A stretch of DNA of 64,000 nt, taken from assembly GCA_028583415.1 (NCBI GenBank), contig CM053267.1, forward strand, positions 18,483,814 through 18,547,813, written 5' to 3'. The notes below the pieces were generated by a model that saw nothing but the letters and a program-made list of their open reading frames with translations, ran no database searches and was not told the DNA's origin. Positions 58,337 to 64,000 of this stretch are shown here, piece by piece (position 1 is the stretch's first letter; each line of letters begins with the position of its first letter). Source of the DNA: Protea cynaroides (Eukaryota; Streptophyta; Magnoliopsida; Proteales; Proteaceae). The position numbers and the translations under genes were made by a program.

Positions 58337-60381
58337 TGTTGGACTTTATGTTGTCATTGTTGGCAACTTGGCCGATGTGGTGAATTTATGAGTATTCAGT
58401 TAAAGAAATGAGGAGAGAGAGTGTCAGTGTAGGAGAGAGAGTGTCAGTGCAGTGGCACAGATGTGGCAACTTCGCTTATGTGTTCTACAAGGTTCTATAT
58501 GTGTTTCAGATGATTTACAATGAGTTAAATGGGATATTACACTGATTTTGATGAGAGAGAGTGTTTGTGGACCCCACTGGTGATGTGGCCGAGTTTTTGA
58601 TGATGCGGCCGAGTTTCTGATGATACGACAGTGTTCTTGAAGCTTTTCTGATCATGTTCATGTTTCTCATGTTTCTGGTGTTGTGACATTGAAGAGAGAA
58701 ATTCAAGAGAGAGAAAGAAGAGAGAGAATCAGAAGAGAGAGAAAGAGGAGAGAGAAAAAATGTGAGTGGGACCCACAGGTATGGTGGCAAGGTGACATGC
58801 CAACACGGCAGCCCACGACACTTGGCATGCATGCACACAAAGTTTCGGGTTCAAATTCCAAGGTTTGACAGAGTTTTAACTTTGGGTCTATTTTTGGTGG
58901 GTCCCGCAGAAGGTTCATGGAAATCCGACAGTGGAAAGATGTAGAGCGTCGAGTTATCTTTCCAACGCAACTTGAATCACTCAATTCCGACGTCGGATGA
59001 GAGAGATATCGCAGTTTCTGTCGGATCGCTCGAAAAAGTGATTTCACAAATTGTTTAGGGGCAATTTCGGTATTTCATAAGTTATTTAAGGGCATTTTCG
59101 GCAAGTAACAAAGAAGAAGATCCGATATCAGTGGCCAAGAGAGAGCCACGCTTCTCAGATTCTAATCTGATGGACCAGATTGAGGCGGGCTAAGGTGTAG
59201 TGCGACGATCGCATCTTGATGCTCCCGCGACCCTTCGGATTGGGCGGATGCAGCTTATTATAATGCTATTTGTTGCATGGAATACTAACCTGATTCCGTG
59301 TAGCGCAAGTGCAGGTTATATAAGGAAAGATTCTCTTTCCTTATCCGAGATTAGCCAATCTTCAAACTGCCATAACTTCTTCATCCGAGCTCCAAATCGG
59401 TCCGTTCAAATTGCAGCATTCATATTTTTCGATGCCCTATCTATTGGGCGCCGTTGGGAGTCGTGAAAAGGTAGAGAAAAATTAAAAAGAGTGTTTTGAA
59501 GCTTATGGGAAAGGTTTTCTAGGGTTTTGTGCTCTGTGGGAGTGATCAATCACCAACTGCCTCTTCTTTGTGCATCAATGGAGTGCTAAATCCCTGTGAG
59601 AGGTCAGTAGAGCTTTTATTTTCATATTCATGGTGATTATGGGTGTTGTGGAAGAGATTGGAAGCCTGTCGATGAGGTGTGCTCTGTGAATCGATCTCTA
59701 TCATCATTGAAGACTGTTAGAGAGTACCTAAGGGCAGTGTGAAGCTTCAGAGATATTGATGGTCATTCAAAAGCAGTTGTAAGGTTTTTCAATTCCCTAT
59801 CTATTTGTTGCTTTCAATATATTGTATGCTAGCGTAGGTGAAAATTATTGAATACCTAGCTAGTGGGGGAAAAATTGTAAGGCATAATTATAAGCCTAAA
59901 AATTGTGACTTGCTTCTCGTGGGTGCGAGTTAAGCGTGGTGTGTTCAGTGGGTGCTGGACACTGGCTGTTAAGCCTGAATCTTGGCGTTGGTGCGCCCTC
60001 TCAGTTTTATGCTGGGAAAACCTAGGGTTAATATCCTTGTCTTGTTAGAGACTAAAAGCTGAGTGTTGAGTAAATACGGAGCCCGTTGGGCATTACTCCG
60101 TGGAGTAGCCATCACACACTGTGTTGGTGAACCACGTAATATCTCTGTGTTCATTGTGTTTACTTTCTATTATATTTTGGAGTGCGTGGAATGGCTTACA
60201 GGATGGGTGTGCAAATCTGGTAGACCTGGCCACTGAGTGGTAGCGAGGTAGATTTGCATACGCTTGTGTGTGTGTAAAAGAATATATCTCCATCAGCTCT
60301 GGGTAGCAGTAAATAATCAGAGAAAAGTTTCAGACACTGATTCACCCCCCCCCCCCTCTCAGTGTCATATCAACTTCATCA
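58337..60381 (+). repeat. 3' LTR of E
   Basis: TGTTGGACTT to CTTCATCA, 2045 bp. TATA box at 59317-59324. Nearly identical to the 5' LTR over the central 1.3 kb; clustered differences occur at about 58600-58660 and 60000-60375. Confidence 0.94.
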
Positions 60382-60386
60382 GTTTC
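60382..60386. other. target site duplication GTTTC, right copy
   Basis: Partner of 53442-53446. Confidence 0.92.
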
Positions 60387-61163
60387 TAGCTGCATCTTTT
60401 TTTATACGTGGACAATAGCTTTTATATGTTTTAGTACACCTTTGGACTATAGACTTAGACCCATCTCAACATCATGGCAAGACACAAAAGATAAAAATAA
60501 AAATAAAAAATGGACATTAACTTCAACATAACCATGTCAATAAATTGTTTATTGAGGCAAATTGCTGAAAGACGAAAGTTTGAATGAATTTTAAAATCAG
60601 AAGTGACATTGTAGGGAATAGTTCCTCTGCATCTACGTCAACAGAATGACTTTTGTTCTTTTCTTTTTTTCATAAATGACCCACTATGTATGGTAAATGG
60701 CAGTGATTAGTACAGATGTCATCCCTTAACTGTGCGTGCTGGGTAACTACGTGCTGAGGAGCTGAACTGGACACTTTATCCCTTATTAATTGAATTTTAA
60801 AATCAAGAGTGATACCATATCACTTATTGACAATAGGGTTAGAAATCTCCCCTGGTCATTTCTTTTGATTCTCACCTTTTCATTAGCAGACATTAATGAC
60901 ACATTCTCCTGTTTTATATCGGACCAATGCTCAAATGATTCTCCATTAACTGTTCTTTATCTTTCCTTAACCCACTGAGGACATCATACACTTCAACTTC
61001 TTTCAACAATCCAAAAGCTGAACCAAATTTTCCCACTAACCACATTTTTTTTTTACTTTTATAAAGATGCCACTTCTATTTAGTATAAATATCTCTCCCC
61101 AGATCCTGTAGAAGCAGAAATCTCATGCACAGAAATGCTCTTTTTCAATTTAGTATAAATAAT
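60387..61163. other. AT-rich DNA without recognised gene
   Basis: Possible host intergenic DNA. A TTTAGTATAAATA-type word occurs twice (about 61078 and 61149). No coding signal. Confidence 0.4.
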
Positions 61164-61179
61164 TATCTTTATAGTTAAT

Positions 61180-61364
61180 TACCCTAGTTTGTTTCCTCAG
61201 TGGAGGGAGGTTGTTCCCTCTGCTTTAAAGGTTGGCTTTGTGCCTTGTTTCTTTTCCATTTTGGTGTTTTGTTCCCCCTCTAGGGGTCTCTCCTCTAATG
61301 GTGGTTTGTTTGTGCTCTCCTTTCCCTTGAGTTTAATAAATTATCTATTTACACCCAAAAAAAC
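61180..61364 (+). mobile_element. short retroposon (SINE or 5'-truncated LINE)
   Basis: A 185-bp insert ending in TTTAATAAATTATCTATTTACACCCAAAAAAAC, split here for length. It is flanked by perfect 16-bp duplications TATCTTTATAGTTAAT at 61164-61179 and 61365-61380. The A-rich tail and long duplication show target-primed insertion. The 3' tail form (TTTAATAAATT...ACCC then A-run) resembles plant LINE ends. Confidence 0.88.
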
Positions 61365-61380
61365 TATCTTTATAGTTAAT

Positions 61381-62310
61381 ATATAAATACCATTATAGAT
61401 ACCACTGGTGCAAGTCATATATCTTCTTATTGAGAAATTGTCAGCCTTATTAGATATAGCAATCAGAAATTCATTGAAGCAATCTCCATGTTGGAGCAAG
61501 TTACATAAGACAGAGATAATCTTGTGGTTGTCACCTTCGGTGTCCATGCCTTTCTGTTTTTCTTGGGTACGTGAAAAAACCATAAAATATTATCAATTGA
61601 CATTCCATGCAGGATCACGTCAGAAGTCAGTTGAATGGGAGGCTTCGTGGACAATGCAAATGACATTACTGAAGTCTAATAGAAGTCTTCTAGTCCTATT
61701 GCACTTTCCGTTTATCTCTTTGCAAATATTTATTTTCGAGGGACTTATACCATACTCATATTAGTCGTTCCCATTTTGATTTCCTTTTTTACATCTTGTA
61801 AACTCTTATTACATGCTATAAATGACAGTGATGCTATGATAGATGCATTACTATTTCCTTTCCTGCTTAGATATCTATGCTACTTGTTCTATGAGAAATA
61901 ATAGTTTCGACATTGATTGACAATGCCTCTGCTGAGACAATGTCTAGGATGGGTTCAAGCCAAATTTGTACTTATGTATTCCATTCGGGTATGCCTGGAC
62001 ACTAACCCTGTAATTTCTTTTTTATGTATGTGTGTGTGTGTGTGCGCCAGCCTGGAGTTCTAATGGATATTAGGTAACCTTGATTTCTAGTTTATATTCT
62101 TACCGGTGAACACTTTCTTCTGCTAAGCAGAAATTACTGACTTGAGAGAACTGTATGGTTCCTACATACTTTCTAAATGGTAGCTAAATTAAGAAAGCTG
62201 GCAAAATGGTAAGCCTTCGTTGTTAGGTGTGTTGGCATGTATCCTATGGTGGATGGCGAGGAATAGAAGATGGGCTGGAAAGGCCAAGTCGTTTGACCAG
62301 ATTTGAAATA
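61381..62310. other. AT-rich DNA, one unrecognised open stretch
   Basis: A 118-codon plus frame at 61408-61764 matches nothing I know. An acceptor-like TTCCATGCAG lies near 61604. It could be a relic exon but codon support is absent. A short TG run lies at 62028-62043. Confidence 0.25.
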
Positions 62311-62311
62311 C

Positions 62312-62331
62312 TCTTTCTTTTCTTTTTTTTT

Positions 62332-62378
<47 letters not shown>
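62312..62378. repeat. T-rich tract
   Basis: Almost pure T for about 67 bases. Poly-lysine frames on the other strand are artefacts. It may be the A-tail of a minus-strand retroposon whose body would lie to the right; no duplication found. Confidence 0.85.
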
Positions 62379-62379
<1 letters not shown>

Positions 62380-62479
62380 GGGTGAAAACTAAGATTTGAT
62401 GATCCAACTGGATTGTGGGAATATTTTCCTAGAAATAAGGTAATATTAATTGACTTCATGGGATCTACCTATTCAATTT

Positions 62480-62621
62480 TCCTGGGTAGACTGGCTGTGG
62501 GTGGTTGCCATTTAGCCTATCTTGTATTTGCTTTGCTCAATCTTTGAACGATTTGTATTTTTTATTTTTTTTTTTAGCTCTTTTAATATATTGTTCTATT
62601 CATCCAAAAAAAAAAATTCAT
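62480..62621 (+). mobile_element. LINE-like 3' tail
   Basis: GCTCTTTTAATATATTG followed by ATCCAAAAAAAAAAA resembles the ends of plant L1 elements. The 5' limit is not visible. Confidence 0.4.
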
Positions 62622-62939
62622 AATCATTGACATTATATATTGCACGATATTGCTGTCGAATCGATGGTATAGCATTGTTGCCCTAATCCAAGTACTAGTG
62701 TATGCCCACTCTGATTTTTCTTGTAATGTTTTTCATAAATATAAAGAAGAAGAACTGAGATTGAGAGCAATTGATCTCATTTTTTTTATTATTATTAGAT
62801 GAATGCTTATGTAGAGTAGATAAATTGAGGTTAAAATGAATCCACAGATCCTAGCTAAGAAGATTAGCACAAATCTAAATTAACTATGTAAAGATAGGTA
62901 ATAGCTATACAGGGGAGCTAAATATAGGAGATAAATCAT

Positions 62940-63056
62940 CTCAATATTGCATAGAGGAAATTATGGATTTAGCTACCATAATTCATCCCAATATAGCAAG
63001 GAAGGAATTATGGATTTAGCTTACCATAATAATGGATTTAGCTACCATAATACCAC
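62940..63056. repeat. short repeats of ATTATGGATTTAGC
   Basis: Three direct copies of ATTATGGATTTAGCT(T)ACCATAAT (about 62969, 63012, 63031, the last starting AATAATGG). Each is a near-palindrome (ATTATGG...CCATAAT). Confidence 0.7.
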
Positions 63057-63089
63057 CTCAAGTTAGAGGGGGTTGATACAGATCCAACC

Positions 63090-63475
63090 CACCCAACTTG
63101 CCAAAGATAATGCACAAGTGATCATGACCCAAAGATACGGGCAGCTTTTTTGGTCACGATCAATGAAGGGATTGAACGTTTGTAAGTGGAATCGGATAAT
63201 CAGGTTGTGGTGAATTATTTGTTGCGGAAACGAGTCTTCCCAACTTACCACTCTATCCTGATTCTTGACGATATTCTACATTTACAACCATATACTTTGA
63301 AAGCTGTATTTTCTTTTATATTTCTAGGGAGTGAAATAGCATTGCTGACTCCCTTGTTAGGAGGGTCTGTCATTATCGTTTACAATGATTTGGCCTACTT
63401 CCAATCATTGGATACAGAAAGCTTGTAAGATTTCATCCTCGTGTTTTACACAATCCAATAAATAAGTTTACTTCT
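63090..63475 (+). pseudogene. RNase H-like domain relic
   Basis: The plus strand shows a weak INEGIERL, then VESDNQVVVNYLL near 63183-63220 (DS motif). After a frameshift near 63320, FSFIF and NSIADSLVRR-like residues match the REgN-AD-LA end. This is the RVT_3 type found in plant LINEs or solitary RNase H proteins. No RT lies nearby. Confidence 0.5.
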
Positions 63476-63535
63476 TACCAGACACAAAAAATAAATAAAT
63501 AATAAAAATAAACCCTTAGGCTCTCTTGGGTATCA

Positions 63536-63560
63536 TTTGTTTTTTTTTTTTTTTTTTTCT
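63536..63560. repeat. T-tract
   Basis: About 22 T in a row. Confidence 0.9.
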
Positions 63561-63704
63561 ATTTACCAATTATCAAAAAGAATTTTTAAAAATCATTTTT
63601 GATCAAAAATAAAATATGGTTTTGTAGCTACTATGGCTAATACATTTTAGAATGAGAAATAAGTTTGGTATTCTATTAAGAATAAATATGTGTTTTTGTT
63701 TCCT

Positions 63705-64000
63705 CAAGTTACAAAATTTTCAAGTCATGATATCTTGTGATCCCCTTATCAGATCAACATGAAATTTGGACACTCTTATTTTTTTTTCCTCGCATTGACA
63801 TCCAACAGATCTGATCGAAGGTTGAATGGCCGAAAAAGTACATCTAAGCTGGCCGAAATCAAGAACAAAAGTTAGATTTCTTTCTTCAAGTTGTAGAATT
63901 TTCGAAGCATTGATATTTTGTGATCCCCTAATTCGATTTATCTGAAATTTGGACAACCTTACCTTTATTTTTTTTCTTGTATTGATATCCAATGGATCTG
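63705..64000. repeat. 182-bp tandem repeat, cut by the window end
   Basis: CAAGTTACAAAATTTTC at 63705 recurs as CAAGTTGTAGAATTTTC at 63887. It is followed in both copies by TTGTGATCCCC, TGAAATTTGGACA and TTGA(C/T)ATCCAA...GATCTG. Unit length 182 bp; the second copy runs off the window. Diverged by roughly a fifth by eye. Confidence 0.82.

Larger units (their letters stand above)
53447..60381 (+). mobile_element. SIRE-like Ty1/copia element E, complete but lacking IN-RT-RNase H
   Basis: A 6.9-kb element with 2.04-kb LTRs, primer site, gag, protease, several polypurine-like tracts and exact GTTTC duplications. Between the LTRs only 2.85 kb remain, against the full copia set of gag, PR, IN, RT and RH. 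It can only move with enzymes supplied by relatives. The LTRs are very similar, so insertion is recent. Confidence 0.93.

Noticed and set aside
62189..62459. Lysine-rich minus frames
   Set aside because: Translation of a T-tract.
1..64000. tRNA or rRNA genes
   Set aside because: None recognised; the tRNA-like matches are 11-12 base primer sites of LTR elements.

Overview
The window is repeat-rich nuclear DNA of a flowering plant. Nearly everything recognisable is retrotransposon: Ty3/gypsy chromovirus (Tekay/Del-like) copies with 2.3-2.5 kb LTRs, a Tat/Retand-like Ty3/gypsy element with a second RNase H and an antisense ORF, SIRE-like and other Ty1/copia elements, and L1-type LINEs with plant-style ORF1 and RNase H domains. 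The initiator-Met tRNA primer sites, 5-bp target duplications and long LTRs fit a large plant genome. I found no intact host gene, rRNA, tRNA or CRISPR array. The species cannot be told from the sequence.

Layout. 1-3980: chromovirus copy D on the minus strand, cut by the window edge. 3981-5290: promoter-like DNA and a short transposon-type ORF. 5290-24230: Tat-like element T, read on the plus strand (RNase H, integrase, tandem-repeat 3' UTR, antisense ORF, probable LTR). T is split inside integrase at 6688-18688 by chromovirus A, which has both LTRs, primer site, polypurine tract and a perfect TAACA duplication. 24240-28144: plus-strand LINE 1 (ORF1 end, endonuclease, reverse transcriptase). 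Its missing zinc-finger/RNase H/3' end lies at 52140-53248, so about 24 kb of later insertions appear to sit inside it.

Inside that 24 kb: a minus-strand RNase H fragment (28150-28690); a composite chromovirus cluster (29948-46909) flanked by a perfect ATCTA duplication, made of old copy C with a younger copy B in its left LTR plus rearrangements; a minus-strand LINE 2 (about 47590-51282) with a tandemly duplicated 5' end; and the gag, primer site and LTR of a copia element F (51263-52139).

53447-60381 is a complete SIRE-like copia element E with GTTTC duplications and closely similar LTRs, but only gag and protease inside: a non-autonomous unit. 60387-64000 is AT-rich DNA with a short retroposon flanked by a perfect 16-bp duplication, a LINE-like tail, an RNase H relic and a 182-bp tandem repeat at the window end.

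All element genes except parts of C and E are broken by stops and frameshifts. Relative ages from LTR divergence by eye: A is old (17 of its first 114 LTR positions differ), B is younger (about 10 of the first 290), and E is young but patchy.
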